A stretch of 64,000 bases of DNA from Anaerobacillus alkalilacustris (GCF_001866005.1 NZ_MLQR01000050.1:236839-300838); one strand, 5' to 3'; counted from the stretch's first letter, positions 51,878 through 62,668 are shown. A program made the numbers and translations. The notes: generated by a model not told the origin, from the sequence alone.

Positions 51878-53545
51878 TTATATTTTCATTACCCCACCTG
51901 TATTAGCCGAGGTTACTAGTTTAGAATAACGAGCTAAATATCCTTTTTTTACCTTCGGCTCTGGTTGAACCCAAGATTTCTTTCTATTTTCTAATTCTTC
52001 GTCGGAAATATCTAAGTTAATTGTACGATTTGGTAAATCAATGATAATTCTATCTCCGTTTTCAATAAAAGCTATCGGGCCGCCCTCTGCTGCTTCAGGA
52101 GAAATATGTCCAATAGAAATTCCCCTCGATGCTCCAGAGAACCTTCCATCAGTAATTAAAGCAACATCCTTACCTAATCCTCTACCGATAATTGAAGATG
52201 TAGGAGCAAGCATTTCTGGCATTCCAGGACCACCTTTCGGACCTTCATAACGGATGACAACTACATGGCCAGCTTTTACGGAACCATTTTCAATTCCCTC
52301 TAATGCTTCATCTTGTGAGTTAAAGACAATAGCTTTACCATCAAACGTTTTAATGCTTGAATCTACTGCCCCAACCTTTATTACTCCACCATCTGGTGCA
52401 ATGTTTCCAAATAATATTGATAATCCACCAATGGTGCTATATGGATTATCTTTGCGACGAATAACTTCATCATTTGTAATTTCAGCATCTTTTACATTTT
52501 CATAAATTGACTTCCCAGTGATTGTAATACGATCAGGGTGAATTGCCCCTTCTATGGTACACAATTCCTTAATGATAGCACTAACTCCACCAGCATTATG
52601 CACATCTTGCATTGAATAATCAGATGCCGGACTTATTTTGGATAAATATGGAACACGCTCTGCAACCTCATTTATTCGCTTCAAGTCATATTCGATTTCA
52701 GCTTCATTAGCAATAGCTAATGTATGAAGAACTGTATTTGTAGAACCTCCCATTGCCATATCTAAAGCGAAAGCATCATCAATAGCTTCTTTCGTAATAA
52801 TATCTCTTGGGCGGATATCTTTTTCAATTAAATTCATTAAGTGTTTTGCAGCATCTTTAATCAGTTTTTTTCTGTCTTCAGAAGTTGCTACGATTGTTCC
52901 GTTTCCTGGCAATGCCATCCCAACCATTTCCATAAGACAGTTCATAGAATTTGCTGTAAACATCCCAGAACACGATCCACATGTTGGACATGCAGACGTT
53001 TCAATCTCCAAAAGCTCTTCTCGAGACATTTTTCCTGATTGGAATGCTCCAACGCCTTCAAAAACGGATGCTAAAGATAAACTCTTCCCATCTTTTGTAC
53101 GCCCAGCTTCCATTGGACCTCCTGTTACAAAAACAGATGGGACATTTGTGCGAACAGCTGCCATTAACATTCCAGGGGTGATTTTATCACAGTTTGGGAT
53201 GTAAAAAACTCCGTCAAACCAATGAGCATTTATAACTGTTTCAGCTGCGTCACAAATTATTTCTCGTGAAGGTAGTGAATATCTCATGCCGATGTGACCC
53301 ATCGCAATTCCATCATCTACACCAATTGTATTGAATTCAAAGGGTACTCCACCTGCTTCTCTGATAGCTTCTTTAACTACCTCAGCAAATTTATTTAAGT
53401 GAACGTGACCTGGAATGATATCGATATATGAATTACAGACACCAATAAATGGTTTATTCATATCTTCATCCTTTACACCAGTTGCTCTTAATAAGCTTCT
53501 GTGTGGCGCACGGTCTATACCTTTTTTAATCATATCACTTCGCAT
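51878..53545 (-). CDS. ilvD: Dihydroxy-acid dehydratase
   Basis: Last common step to valine and isoleucine/ketoisovalerate. The 555 residues have Fe-S cysteines in [14 protein letters not shown] and [21 protein letters not shown] lies about 11 nt before the ATG. In B. subtilis ilvD is elsewhere on the chromosome; here it heads the ilv-leu operon, upstream of the T-box. Confidence 0.97.
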   Translation of the reverse strand: MRSDMIKKGIDRAPHRSLLRATGVKDEDMNKPFIGVCNSYIDIIPGHVHLNKFAEVVKEAIREAGGVPFEFNTIGVDDGIAMGHIGMRYSLPSREIICDAAETVINAHWFDGVFYIPNCDKITPGMLMAAVRTNVPSVFVTGGPMEAGRTKDGKSLSLASVFEGVGAFQSGKMSREELLEIETSACPTCGSCSGMFTANSMNCLMEMVGMALPGNGTIVATSEDRKKLIKDAAKHLMNLIEKDIRPRDIITKEAIDDAFALDMAMGGSTNTVLHTLAIANEAEIEYDLKRINEVAERVPYLSKISPASDYSMQDVHNAGGVSAIIKELCTIEGAIHPDRITITGKSIYENVKDAEITNDEVIRRKDNPYSTIGGLSILFGNIAPDGGVIKVGAVDSSIKTFDGKAIVFNSQDEALEGIENGSVKAGHVVVIRYEGPKGGPGMPEMLAPTSSIIGRGLGKDVALITDGRFSGASRGISIGHISPEAAEGGPIAFIENGDRIIIDLPNRTINLDISDEELENRKKSWVQPEPKVKKGYLARYSKLVTSANTGGVMKI

Positions 53546-53949
53546 AATATCTACATCCCCTAGTATACTTGTTGTTTTATCCTCTTGGATTAGTTCTTCT
53601 TTTGTATAAACTTTAGCTACATAAACATCATGTCTTATTTAAATCCATAAAACAAATGCTCAACTTCTTCAGTAAACGCAAATATAGTAATTGCCTAATT
53701 TGTGATAAAAACTTTTAAACTTTTTATAGGGTTACCATTAGTGTACCTTATTAGACTGAAGATGATTATAATAAAAAACTATTCAAAGATAACGTTGAAG
53801 GATATTTATTACCATTCGCTCGTCTTATTGTTTGAATTTTTTGACTTTTGTGAATATAAATATAGAATAACATTTTTATTTGTATCTTGTTAATTTTTCT
53901 TACAGATAAAACTTATGGTTAGTTCTTTATTTTTTAGTATTTGAGGATT

Positions 53950-53978
53950 ATAATACGCTTTTTAACCTCAGGGGTCAA
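53950..53978 (-). promoter_or_regulatory. SigA promoter of the ilvD-ilvBHC-leuABCD operon
   Basis: TTGACC (complement of 53973-53978), 17 nt, TATTAT (complement of 53950-53955). Near-consensus with ideal spacing. The ilvD leader would be about 400 nt, AT-rich; I see no T-box or other riboswitch in 53546-53945. Confidence 0.75.
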
Positions 53979-54024
53979 CCACTTTTTTTAAAATAATTAG
54001 ATAATTTTGAACACTCTCTCCGGG

Positions 54025-54038
54025 TGTATACGCTTACA
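54025..54038. promoter_or_regulatory. Putative cre box (CcpA) upstream of the ilv promoter
   Basis: TGTATACGCTTACA matches the cre consensus TGWNANCGNTNWCA at all but one position and sits in a GGTGTA..TACACC palindrome. It lies about 85 bp upstream of the predicted start. CcpA activates the B. subtilis ilv-leu operon from a similar distance. Confidence 0.6.
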
Positions 54039-54239
54039 CCTTTGTGAATAAAAGGATTTCGCTTTTTTTGAAAATAAAGTTTTTTTAAATTAATAATTTA
54101 AATATTAAATTGATCACTTTTAATAATTTTTGTTAATATAGGTAACAAACTTTTGAACTGGAATTTATATTAGTAGAATACCTTTTTTTTACAAAAATAT
54201 AACTGCATTTTATCAAGGGTAAGTACTAACATGACATTA

Positions 54240-54430
54240 CCTTCAATCCAACGCTCCCTTCAAGATCCATGGTCTAATTTTTCTAGTAAGGGGAGCTAGT
54301 AGCCAAACTAAGCCTAATGAATTAGACTTCGCTCTCTGACTAGAAGAAGGAAGCTTCCTAACTCAGATAAGGTTATAGTTTGATTTCTAGCCCTAAACGA
54401 CTTCGTTTCCTTAATCACGGAAACAAAAAT
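54240..54430. other. Structured intergenic element upstream of the ilv promoter
   Basis: Contains several inverted repeats: GCTCCCTT..AAGGGGAGC (54251-54295), GCCTAAT-GAA-TTAGAC, GGAAGCTTCC, CAAACTA..TAGTTTG and AAACGA..TCGTTT. Single copy; no open frame. Cannot be identified. Confidence 0.4.
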
Positions 54431-54536
54431 GGTCATGAGGATTATAATGTATGATTAGTTAAGTTATTATAAAACATTGGAGCACGTCTTATTTTTACTC
54501 ACCCCCACTGCCCAAATTTACTTTATGCAAAAACAA

Positions 54537-54870
54537 GAAAAGCACAAGCGCCTTGGTCACGAGCAGCTGCTCCTGTGCCACTCCGTTTGCTCAAGAGCAA
54601 AGCCGCTCTTTGACTTCTTACGTTTACGTGCTTTAGCGTCTTCTAGCATAGCTTCGTAGCAAGCTTCCTCGAAGCAGTGTTTTGTGCGACGAGTAACCGC
54701 AGGAGCAATTGTTTTCCGTGCGACGAGTAACCGCAGGAGCAAAGCTGCATGAAGCTAATCGACGAAGGATCTCAAGCAGTAATCGAAGTCCGTTTCTTGA
54801 CTGAAGTGACCGAGCTCGTAGGCTGCTTGCGCTAGACAGTTTCCAAGTTAGAAATTTATAAATTCTGATA
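54537..54870 (+). repeat. Dispersed repeat family R, copy 4
   Basis: Body and conserved end as in copy 1 but with an internal deletion after the CTCAAGAGCAAAG block. Two 34-bp tandem units start at 54684 and 54718. The end joins directly to the A-tract of the tRNA terminator. Confidence 0.9.
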
Positions 54871-54913
54871 AAAAAAAAAAAGCTTAGATCTATTGTTATA
54901 GATTTAAGCTTTT
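54870..54913 (-). terminator. Terminator of the tRNA-Gly/tRNA-Arg unit
   Basis: Minus-strand AAAGCTTAAATCTATAACAA.. pairs with TAGATCTAAGCTTT, followed by eleven T. 14 nt after the tRNA-Arg CCA end. Confidence 0.9.
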
Positions 54914-54926
54914 GATTATGTATAAA

Positions 54927-55003
<77 letters not shown>

Positions 55004-55010
55004 ACGATTG

Positions 55011-55084
55011 TGGAGCGGGTGATGAGAATCGAACTCACGACATCAGCTTGGAAGGCTGAGGTTTTACCATTAAACTACACCCGC
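55011..55084 (-). tRNA. tRNA-Gly (anticodon TCC)
   Basis: 74-nt cloverleaf. Acceptor GCGGGTG pairs with CACCCGC, anticodon loop CTTCCAA (TCC), T-loop TTCGATT. The discriminator T and CCA are encoded. Seven bases upstream of tRNA-Arg, so co-transcribed. Confidence 0.97.
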
Positions 55085-55216
55085 AGTTTTATTTAATCAT
55101 ATATTTTTTTCGTTCACGCAATTTGGCCTTATCATGTCTCTTTCTCTTCCTGATCATTCATAGAAGTTTTTGCGTCGAGACAACTCGCTGTCTTTTCACA
55201 GATGTTACGCTCATGA

Positions 55217-55247
55217 CTGAGGTTTTACCATTAAAATACACCCGCAT
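55217..55247 (-). pseudogene. 5' fragment of a tRNA-Gly gene
   Basis: GCGGGTGTATTTTAATGGTA followed by AAACCTCAG repeats the first 29 nt of the neighbouring tRNA-Gly with one change (C to A). The anticodon half and 3' end are absent. Left by duplication or deletion about 130 bp upstream of the intact gene. Confidence 0.85.
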
Positions 55248-55340
55248 TATTAACATCTTTTATTCGTCATGTGCTTCAATACAATTATCAGCGACAAAAC
55301 ATATTATATAACTCCGCACACAAAATGTCAATATGATTTT

Positions 55341-55392
55341 AAACGTAGCGACTATTTTTTTCTCACTAAAACTTTTGTTAGTCGCTACGTTT
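55341..55392 (-). terminator. Long-arm inverted repeat after ysnB
   Basis: AAACGTAGCGACTA and TAGTCGCTACGTTT, perfect 14-bp arms with a 24-nt loop, directly after the ysnB stop. Likely terminator or 3'-end stabiliser of rph-rdgB-ysnB; the T-run is poor. Confidence 0.65.
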
Positions 55393-55395
55393 ATA

Positions 55396-55911
55396 TTACA
55401 CTAATTGGAAACTATTTTTCAAGTCTTGTATTTCATTTCCGTTATGATCAAAAAAAGTTATATAGGCTGTATCTTCTTTGAAATCAATAACGACATAGCT
55501 TCTTTCCATCCGTTTTCTAGGCAAACGAAAACTTCCAGGGTTTATATAAACTACTCCATTTTCTTGAAACGCAACAGCTATGTGTGAATGGCCAAAACAA
55601 ACTAGTTTTGCCCCTAACTCTTCTGCTCGATAAGAAAGTTTAACCGCCGATTCCTTAACATTATAACAGTGACCATGTGAAACAAATATATTTATTCCAG
55701 ATTTCTCAATGTTTATTTCTTCCTGATAGTCATTACCAAAATCACAATTTCCACCTACAATAAGTAAGTTATCATAAGCGGAAAATGCTTTTTTAGGTAT
55801 TTCAGAATCGCCGCAATGAATCATCAAATCAACTTCACTTTCATATCGATCAAGTAACCCAAACAATTCATCCGTCAGACCATGACTATCACTAATGACA
55901 AGAACTTTCAT
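55396..55911 (-). CDS. ysnB: Metallophosphoesterase YsnB (YfcE/MJ0936 family)
   Basis: 171-residue calcineurin-like phosphoesterase. Metal motifs in order: D-S-H-G (9-12), H-C-G-D near 33, G-G-N-C-D near 54, S-H-G-H near 78, G-H-S-H near 107. Acts on phosphodiesters or nucleotides; natural substrate unknown. AAAGGAG precedes the ATG. Same order rph-rdgB-ysnB as in B. subtilis. Confidence 0.93.
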   Translation of the reverse strand: MKVLVISDSHGLTDELFGLLDRYESEVDLMIHCGDSEIPKKAFSAYDNLLIVGGNCDFGNDYQEEINIEKSGINIFVSHGHCYNVKESAVKLSYRAEELGAKLVCFGHSHIAVAFQENGVVYINPGSFRLPRKRMERSYVVIDFKEDTAYITFFDHNGNEIQDLKNSFQLV

Positions 55912-55924
55912 GACAAATCTCCTT

Positions 55925-56527
55925 TTAAAGTACTGATTGTATTACTTCTTTCAGCTTTTTTAATGCCAATGCTCGATGACTAATTTCATTTTTTTCTTCC
56001 TTTGAGAGTTCAGCCATTGTTTTATCCTTTTGCGGGATATACATTATAGGGTCATAACCGAAACCATTTTCACCTTTAGGTTCATAAGTAATTTTCCCTT
56101 CACATATTCCGTCAACCAATATAGTATTCTGCCCTGGTATCGATAGTGCCAATGAACAATGAAAACGAGCACCACGCTCCGATTCTTTTACGCCTACTAG
56201 TTCATGTAAAACTTTCTCCATATTTGCACGATCATCTTTATTTGGACCTGCATATCTAGCTGAAAAAACCCCAGGCTCTCCATTAAGAGCATCGACAATC
56301 AATCCAGAATCGTCAGCTAAAGTTGCTATATTATATAGTTTCGCAATGGTTTCAGCTTTTTTTGTTGCATTATCACGAAATGTTAGACCATCCTCGACTA
56401 CATCAATAACACTTTCAAAATCAAGTAAAGATTTTACATGAAATCCAAATTGAGAAAATAGTTCCTCAAATTCACGAATTTTCCCTTTATTTTTCGTCGC
56501 AATTAAAATTTCTTTCAAAAAAGCCAC
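55925..56527 (-). CDS. rdgB: XTP/dITP pyrophosphatase (HAM1/RdgB family)
   Basis: House-cleaning enzyme removing non-canonical purine nucleotides; 200 residues. Motifs A-T-K-N-K-G-K at the N-terminus, D-D-S-G-L near 71 and Y-A-G near 91, and C-terminal S-H-R-A-L-A. As given it starts at GTG directly after the rph stop; a TTG three codons later with AGGTGG six bases upstream is an equally likely start. Confidence 0.95.
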   Translation of the reverse strand: MAFLKEILIATKNKGKIREFEELFSQFGFHVKSLLDFESVIDVVEDGLTFRDNATKKAETIAKLYNIATLADDSGLIVDALNGEPGVFSARYAGPNKDDRANMEKVLHELVGVKESERGARFHCSLALSIPGQNTILVDGICEGKITYEPKGENGFGYDPIMYIPQKDKTMAELSKEEKNEISHRALALKKLKEVIQSVL

Positions 56528-57286
56528 CTACAATTCTTTTTTAGGAAGTACTTTTATTTTATCTGCAAACTCACCAATAGCAGCCCTTTGTTCTATAAAT
56601 AATTCGTTAATACCCTTTTGGGCTAATTCTAACAATTGATTAAGTTGATCTCTAGAGAAAGTTGCCTCTTCACCAGTTCCTTGCAATTCAACGAATTGAC
56701 CACTACCAGTCATTATTACGTTCATGTCAACATCCGCACTTGAATCTTCTATGTAATTTAAATCAAGAATTTCTCCCAGCTTCTGGTCAATTCCAACCGA
56801 TACAGCTGCTAAGTAATCTTTAATTGGGAATTTATCAATTTTACCTGAAGCCATACATTTTTTTACCGCTAATACTAATGCGACAAACGCTCCGGTTATA
56901 GAAGCCGTTCTAGTACCACCATCAGCCTGTATCACATCACAATCAATCCAAATTGTCCGTTCACCTATTTTCTCTAAGTCAACAATTGACCTTAATGCTC
57001 GGCCAATTAATCGTTGTATTTCCATAGTTCTCCCGGTAACTTTGCCTTTCGAAGACTCCCGAATATTTCGTTGTTCTGTCGCTCTTGGTAACATAGAATA
57101 TTCTGCGGTAATCCAACCTTTACCTTGATTACGTAGAAATGGTGGAACTCGATCTTCAATACTCGCTGTGCATATAACTTTTGTATCACCTATTGTAATT
57201 AACACTGACCCTTCTGGGTGTTTAATAAAATCCGTTTCTATACGAACCGGTCTAAGTTCATCTAATTGACGTCCATCAACACGCAT
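56528..57286 (-). CDS. rph: Ribonuclease PH
   Basis: Phosphorolytic 3'-5' exonuclease trimming tRNA ends; 252 residues. It opens R-x-D-G-R, with the substrate Arg cluster Q-R-L-I-G-R-A-L-R and [10 protein letters not shown] near 125. GGAGGAG precedes the ATG. First gene of rph-rdgB-ysnB. Confidence 0.97.
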   Translation of the reverse strand: MRVDGRQLDELRPVRIETDFIKHPEGSVLITIGDTKVICTASIEDRVPPFLRNQGKGWITAEYSMLPRATEQRNIRESSKGKVTGRTMEIQRLIGRALRSIVDLEKIGERTIWIDCDVIQADGGTRTASITGAFVALVLAVKKCMASGKIDKFPIKDYLAAVSVGIDQKLGEILDLNYIEDSSADVDMNVIMTGSGQFVELQGTGEEATFSRDQLNQLLELAQKGINELFIEQRAAIGEFADKIKVLPKKEL

Positions 57287-57510
57287 CCATACTCCTCCTT
57301 TATTTCATTCAAATTCTATCATACCAATGTTTAAGTTTTTCTACAAACCTTATATCATATATATATTTTCTCTAATATTCCTATTAAATAGTCATTACTA
57401 GTTAGGCACAGTTTATATGTTATGCAAAATCCAAGTTACTAGATCATCTTTATTCCCGCCCTCAAAAGTGGTAAAGAACGTTCTGATTTAAAGTTATTCG
57501 TAAACGAAAT

Positions 57511-57534
57511 GAGGTGTCTTAGCTTAGACACCTC
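57511..57534. terminator. Terminator of gerM
   Basis: GAGGTGTCT-TAGCTT-AGACACCTC, a perfect 9-bp stem 12 bp after the gerM stop. Confidence 0.7.
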
Positions 57535-57546
57535 ACAATTTACCTG

Positions 57547-58611
57547 TCAGTATTTACCTGAATTCACTTTAAGTGGTCTCGATACAGGTTCTGACAACAA
57601 CTCTCCTGTAGCCATTTGTACTTCACTTTCACCATTAACTTCAATTGCTACTTTTTCAACACCACTTTGCTCAGTTAATGATAATACTAGAAGGTTTAAA
57701 ACTTCGTCACTGATGGCTGTTCCTTCATTATGATTTAAGACCGCTTCATTAAAGTTTACAGTAACCACACCATTTGTATATCGCGGTTCTTCTAGTAATT
57801 CAACACCAGATCTGAAATCAGTTAGCAATCTAGAAAAGCTAGAAGGTCCCATTAAAAGCTGCGAAATAACTGCTGTTAATTGATCTTCTTTTGCGTTAAC
57901 TCTTCTAGTCACAGGAACATAATAAACATTATCACCATTTTGCGCTAAAAAATATACTGTTACAGCCTTACTATTAGTTACGTCTACTACATTCTCCATT
58001 TCAAGATTTATACCATTTAAACGACTTAAACCTTCACCAATAGGTGTTTCATTTACAGGCATTACTTCTTGATCATAACCATTAATACGTATCTTTACAG
58101 CTTCTACACTATCAAATTGAGTTAACGTCCATGTGATTGCTTGAAGGAGCTTTAGTTCATCTTCTGGACGATACTCTTTAAATTGCTCAGAAAAGTCCGC
58201 AATGGCTATCCCGTCTTTAATATTCACTCCATAAATTTCAGTTCCAGCTGGAATTACTGCTTGAAAACCATTTGGTAAAAACTGTGTTACAGGACCGTCT
58301 TTCACTAAATATTCCAACGCTTGTTTTGCAACACCTTCAGTTTTAGGTAATGCTAACGTTTGTGGTGCCACTAATCCATTTTGATCAAGTAAGTATAGCT
58401 CTCTCATAGTTTCTTCATTCACCGTATCAGAATTTGTTTCTTCAGTATCCATTTCCTCCATGCTAAATTCGAAGGAAGTGCTTTCGTCAACATAACTGAT
58501 AGGTGGCGGATCAGTTTCATCCATTATTTCATTTGCCCCAAAGCTACAACCGGATACAAGAAATGCTAGTGCAATCAGCACTGGAACTCCTGTTTTGAAA
58601 CTTCTATGCAT
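57547..58611 (-). CDS. gerM: Germination/sporulation lipoprotein GerM
   Basis: 354 residues. Signal peptide with lipobox L-V-S-G-C (C22) and an acidic linker are followed by two GerMN domains (about 90-195 and 235-340), each with a strand such as G-I-A-I-A-D-F-S and G-V-V-T-V-N-F-N. In B. subtilis GerM is a mother-cell protein supporting the SpoIIIA-Q channel. GGAGGG precedes the ATG. Confidence 0.95.
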   Translation of the reverse strand: MHRSFKTGVPVLIALAFLVSGCSFGANEIMDETDPPPISYVDESTSFEFSMEEMDTEETNSDTVNEETMRELYLLDQNGLVAPQTLALPKTEGVAKQALEYLVKDGPVTQFLPNGFQAVIPAGTEIYGVNIKDGIAIADFSEQFKEYRPEDELKLLQAITWTLTQFDSVEAVKIRINGYDQEVMPVNETPIGEGLSRLNGINLEMENVVDVTNSKAVTVYFLAQNGDNVYYVPVTRRVNAKEDQLTAVISQLLMGPSSFSRLLTDFRSGVELLEEPRYTNGVVTVNFNEAVLNHNEGTAISDEVLNLLVLSLTEQSGVEKVAIEVNGESEVQMATGELLSEPVSRPLKVNSGKY

Positions 58612-58717
58612 ACTTTTCCCTCCTTAGGTGGTTTGTACTATTATGTATACGAGTTATTTTTATTTTTAGACCAACCCATTGGGGAAATTTATTCTTTAAA
58701 AGGTATTCTATTAAATC

Positions 58718-58744
58718 AAAAAAGCCCTTCTCAAAGGACTTTTT
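58718..58744 (-). terminator. Terminator of racE
   Basis: Minus-strand AAAAAGTCCTTTGAGAAGGGCTTTTTT hairpin overlapping the racE stop. Confidence 0.8.
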
Positions 58745-59540
58745 ACGTAAGTTTTATAGTAGTAACTAAAGGTACATTGGTTTCTAACCAGTTTTGAGCG
58801 AAGTTTTTAAAGCGGGTTTCTTCACCTGTTGTATAAAAAGTATGATTAGGTCTTCTATTACCAGTGTAGAGAATTCCTTTATGATATAAAAGTGCACTTA
58901 CTTCTCGAGCGGTTTCATTCCCAGAAGAAATAATCTCAATTTCATTACCCATCACTTCTTGAATTACTTCACTTAGAAGTGGGTAATGAGTACAACCTAG
59001 AATAAGCGTATCAATGTTAGTCCCTTTAAGTGGAGTTAAACTTTTAGAGACAGCATCATAAGCTTCTTGGCCGTTAAATGCCCCCTTCTCTACAAGGGGA
59101 ACAAAAAGTGGACAAGCTAAACTTTCAACTTTTACTTTATTATTAATGCTTGTAAGTGTTTTTTTGTATGCTCCACTCTCAATGGTACCAACTGTTCCTA
59201 TTACTGCTACATGATCATTTTTTGTAACTTTTAAGGCAGAAATAGCTCCAGGGTGAATAACACCGATAACAGGAATAGATAATTTACTTTTTGCTTCTTC
59301 TAATACCACCGCTGTAGCAGTATTACATGCAATAACTAACATTTTTATTTCTTTTTCAAGTAAGTAATTTATCATTTCCCAAGTGAATTTTCTAACTTCT
59401 TCCTGCGGTCTAGGGCCGTACGGACAACGAGCTGTATCCCCAATATATAAAATCTCTTCTTTAGGAAGTTGACGTAACATCTCTTTAACTACCGTTAAGC
59501 CTCCTATACCCGAATCAATAACTCCTATTGCTCTATTCAA
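58743..59540 (-). CDS. racE: Glutamate racemase
   Basis: Supplies D-glutamate for peptidoglycan; 265 residues. Motifs D-S-G-I-G-G-L-T-V, the catalytic Cys in A-C-N-T-A-T-A near 73 and G-C-T-H-Y-P-L near 184. The start is TTG in GGGAGAGCATTG. Order gerM-racE-ysmB as in B. subtilis. Confidence 0.97.
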   Translation of the reverse strand: MNRAIGVIDSGIGGLTVVKEMLRQLPKEEILYIGDTARCPYGPRPQEEVRKFTWEMINYLLEKEIKMLVIACNTATAVVLEEAKSKLSIPVIGVIHPGAISALKVTKNDHVAVIGTVGTIESGAYKKTLTSINNKVKVESLACPLFVPLVEKGAFNGQEAYDAVSKSLTPLKGTNIDTLILGCTHYPLLSEVIQEVMGNEIEIISSGNETAREVSALLYHKGILYTGNRRPNHTFYTTGEETRFKNFAQNWLETNVPLVTTIKLT

Positions 59541-59570
59541 TGCTCTCCCTCTTTTTCGCCTCTTAAATTA

Positions 59571-60020
59571 TTACTCTCTTTTCATTTCTTGATAAAGGTG
59601 ACTTAAGTTTTGTTCAAGTACATTAACTTCTTCTTCCGACAAATGTTTAAGTACATCATTCAAATAGTCTTGACGCTTAATAATGACTTGCTCAATAATT
59701 GTGGCACCTTTTTTTAGTAAATGTATTCGAACAACCCTTCGATCATTTGTATCTTTGACTCTCTCGACTAACTCATTTTTTTCCATGCGATCAACTAAAT
59801 CTGTTGTTGTGCTACACGCTAAATACATTTTGGTAGATAATTCACCAATTGTCATATCTCCATATTCATGAAGCCACTGCAATGCTACGAATTGTGGTGG
59901 GGTAATAGGAAATTGCGTTAATATTTCTCTCCCCTTTTGTTTTACTATATCAGCAATCATTCGTAATGATTTTTCGATATGCACCACTTGCTCCATTTCT
60001 TTATTTAGTTTTTCTCCCAT
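59571..60020 (-). CDS. ysmB: MarR-family transcriptional regulator YsmB
   Basis: Winged-helix regulator, 149 residues from ATG 60020, which has AAGGAGG seven bases upstream; the frame extends to a GTG at 60047 that would lie before the ribosome site. Helix-turn-helix around M-T-I-G-E-L-S-T-K-M-Y and wing D-T-N-D-R-R-V-V-R-I. Ligand and targets unknown; it overlaps the racE unit with a 30-nt gap. Confidence 0.9.
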   Translation of the reverse strand: MGEKLNKEMEQVVHIEKSLRMIADIVKQKGREILTQFPITPPQFVALQWLHEYGDMTIGELSTKMYLACSTTTDLVDRMEKNELVERVKDTNDRRVVRIHLLKKGATIIEQVIIKRQDYLNDVLKHLSEEEVNVLEQNLSHLYQEMKRE

Positions 60021-60130
60021 ACTGTACCTCCTTAATTGGATAATCACCAGTTCGACATATTATGTTTTCATTTTCCTTGTTTTTTATCATAATTTCAAGT
60101 CTTCTACCGTAATCATTTCCCCAAAAATTT

Positions 60131-60328
60131 TATCCTACTCTTGAGGCGTAGTAAACCACCACCTCAAAACGTAAGAAAATCGAAAAGTTTAGGTATGGGA
60201 TTAACTGCCACTAAAGATCCGATATAGAATAATCTTCATCAGTGAAAGCTAATGACTAGTTATTCTTATTCCTGTGGTATAAGTTAAACAACAATCACTG
60301 TGAGATGAAGGAACTCCACTGATTAAAG
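60131..60328 (+). repeat. Structured dispersed repeat X, copy 2
   Basis: Homologous to 24555-24752 along its length (see that entry for shared blocks). The terminal stem is partly decayed. Lies between ptsI and ysmB, on the far side of the ptsI terminator. Confidence 0.8.
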
Positions 60329-60424
60329 TACAACTTTATACAGTTTTTGGAAAGTACCCCTTGCCAAAACTGGAATTTATTTATATTAAGTACAGGACGT
60401 AGAGTTTACTACGGAAGGTAAAAT

Positions 60425-60452
60425 AAAGGAGCTATAAATTTATAGCCCCTTT
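60425..60452 (-). terminator. Terminator of ptsHI
   Basis: Minus-strand AAAGGGGCTATAA-ATT-TATAGCTCCTTT followed by ATTTTACC. Confidence 0.75.
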
Positions 60453-60462
60453 AAATGGTAAA

Positions 60463-62181
60463 TTACTTAAGAACTTTAGTTTTAACTAACTCTTCAACTT
60501 CTGTTGCAGTGCTTAGCATTAAAGCTTCCTTCGCAACATTTTCCAACTCTTGTTTAGAAAGTTTTGCAATTAACGATCGAGCAGGTAAAATCGAAGTTGC
60601 ACTCATACTAAATTCGTCTAGACCTAGACCTAAAAGTAGAGGAATAGCAATTTCGTCTCCTGCCATCTCGCCACACATTCCTGCCCATTTACCTTCTTGA
60701 TGAGCCGCCTTAATAACAGAACTTACCAAACGTAAAACCGCTGGGTTATATGGCTGATACAAATATGAAACTTGCTCATTCATACGATCAGCTGCCATTG
60801 TGTATTGAATTAGATCATTAGTACCGATACTAAAGAAATCCACTTCTTTTGCAAAAATATCAGCAATCACAGCAGTAGATGGAATTTCAACCATCATCCC
60901 TACTTCAATTGTTTCTGAAACTTCTACTCCATTAGCTTTTAACTTTTCTTTTTCATCATTAAGAATTGCTTTAGCTTCACGTAACTCTTCAAGAGTAGCA
61001 ATCATCGGGAACATAATTTTTAGATTTCCATAATGACTTGCTCGAAGAAGAGCTCGTAACTGCGTGCGGAAAACGTCCTGTTCTTCTAAACACAAGCGGA
61101 TCGCTCTGTATCCTAAGAACGGGTTCATTTCTTTTGGCAATTCTAAGTATGGCAACTCCTTATCTCCACCAATATCTAAAGTTCGGATAACAACAGGTTT
61201 CCCTTCCATCTTTTCAACAACAGTTTTGTAAGCTTCAAACTGTTCATCTTCTGAAGGAAGTTCATTTCTACCCATATATATAAACTCAGTACGATAAAGA
61301 CCAATTGCTTCTGCACCATTATTAATAACACCATCAAGATCATTTGGCGTACCAATATTAGCAGCTAATTCTACATGATGCCCATCTTCAGAAAGAGTCT
61401 TCTCGTTAACAAGCTTTGCCCACTCTATTTTTTGAGCCTCAAAACCTTCTCTTTTTGCTTCATATTCTGAAACTTCTGCATCTGTTGGATTAACGATTAC
61501 ATTTCCTTCTATACCATCTACAATAACAAGTACTCCAGCTTCAATTTGTGTCGTAGCCTCTTTCGTACCTACTACTGCAGGAATTTCTAATGAGCGAGAC
61601 ATAATCGCTGAATGCGATGTTCTCCCACCGATATCAGTCGCAAACCCTTTCACATAATTGCGGTTTAATTGAGCTGTATCAGACGGTGTTAAATCTTCAC
61701 CAATGATAATAACCTCTTCATTAATACTTGCTAGAGATGCTGTTTGAACACCTAGCAAATGACCAAGGACACGTCTAGAAACATCACGAATATCGGCTGC
61801 TCGTTCTTTCATATATTCATTATCCATGCTTTCAAACATAGTAATAAACATTGAAGAAACATCATCCATTGCACTTTCAGCATTAATATTTTCAGATTTA
61901 ATTTTATCCTTTACAGCATCAACAAGCTCAGGATCACTTAAAACGAGTAGATGCGCTTCAAAAATCGCAGCCTTATCATCACCCATTTCTTGCTTAGCTG
62001 TTTCTTGAATAACTTTTAATTCTTTTTTTGATTGTTCTAGAGCTAAATCAAGTTTACTTACTTCTGCATCAGTATTATCAACCGATTTTCGTTCAACTGT
62101 TAGATCTGGATTCTCCAATTTAAACGCTTTCGCAATGGCAATCCCGCTAGAAGCGCCAATACCTTTAATTAGTTTTGACAT
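60463..62181 (-). CDS. ptsI: PTS enzyme I
   Basis: Phosphoenolpyruvate-protein phosphotransferase, 572 residues. HPr-binding helical domain (25-145), phospho-His in G-G-R-T-S-H-S-A-I near 189, PEP/Mg site with E-F-I-Y-M-G-R, and catalytic Cys in G-M-C-G-E-M-A-G near 502. TAATG overlap with ptsH. Confidence 0.98.
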   Translation of the reverse strand: MSKLIKGIGASSGIAIAKAFKLENPDLTVERKSVDNTDAEVSKLDLALEQSKKELKVIQETAKQEMGDDKAAIFEAHLLVLSDPELVDAVKDKIKSENINAESAMDDVSSMFITMFESMDNEYMKERAADIRDVSRRVLGHLLGVQTASLASINEEVIIIGEDLTPSDTAQLNRNYVKGFATDIGGRTSHSAIMSRSLEIPAVVGTKEATTQIEAGVLVIVDGIEGNVIVNPTDAEVSEYEAKREGFEAQKIEWAKLVNEKTLSEDGHHVELAANIGTPNDLDGVINNGAEAIGLYRTEFIYMGRNELPSEDEQFEAYKTVVEKMEGKPVVIRTLDIGGDKELPYLELPKEMNPFLGYRAIRLCLEEQDVFRTQLRALLRASHYGNLKIMFPMIATLEELREAKAILNDEKEKLKANGVEVSETIEVGMMVEIPSTAVIADIFAKEVDFFSIGTNDLIQYTMAADRMNEQVSYLYQPYNPAVLRLVSSVIKAAHQEGKWAGMCGEMAGDEIAIPLLLGLGLDEFSMSATSILPARSLIAKLSKQELENVAKEALMLSTATEVEELVKTKVLK

Positions 62182-62444
62182 TACTCTCCTAGACCACCTT
62201 TAATTACTTCTTCGATAGCAGATAAAGCTTGATCAGCGTCAGATCCTTCCGCTTTAATTGTTACATCAGCACCTTGTCCAACTCCAAGTGACATAACACC
62301 CATGATAGACTTTAAGTTAACTGTTTTCTCTTTGTATGTTAATGTGATGTCAGACTGAAATTGCCCTGCTTTATTTACTAATAACGTTGCTGGTCTTGCA
62401 TGAATTCCCGTATCTGCTGTAATTTTAAAAGTTTTTTCTGCCAT
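62181..62444 (-). CDS. ptsH: Phosphocarrier protein HPr
   Basis: 87 residues. His15 in G-I-H-A-R-P-A-T is phosphorylated by enzyme I; Ser46 in K-S-I-M-G-V-M is the HPrK site that, phosphorylated, makes HPr the CcpA co-effector. This connects to the cre box upstream of ilvD. AAGGAG precedes the ATG. Confidence 0.98.
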   Translation of the reverse strand: MAEKTFKITADTGIHARPATLLVNKAGQFQSDITLTYKEKTVNLKSIMGVMSLGVGQGADVTIKAEGSDADQALSAIEEVIKGGLGE

Positions 62445-62668
62445 TTAAAACACTCCTTAATAAAATTAATAAATTTTTTATTGAACTTCGAAACTAACCT
62501 ATATAAATAATTCAAAAAAAGTTAGAGTCAAAAGTTTTAACAAAACCCTTGTATGTAGCTCGTTTACAAAACAAAAGACATGGGTAAAGTTAAACATGAC
62601 GAAAAAATAGATGATTCTAATAATAGAATTCCCCATATTATCGTACATATATACAACTTTACTCATGC

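Noticed and set aside
53546..53945. A second T-box or riboswitch in the long ilvD leader
   Set aside because: No GGTGG-ACCGCG motif, no strong terminator hairpin; the leader is plain AT-rich sequence.
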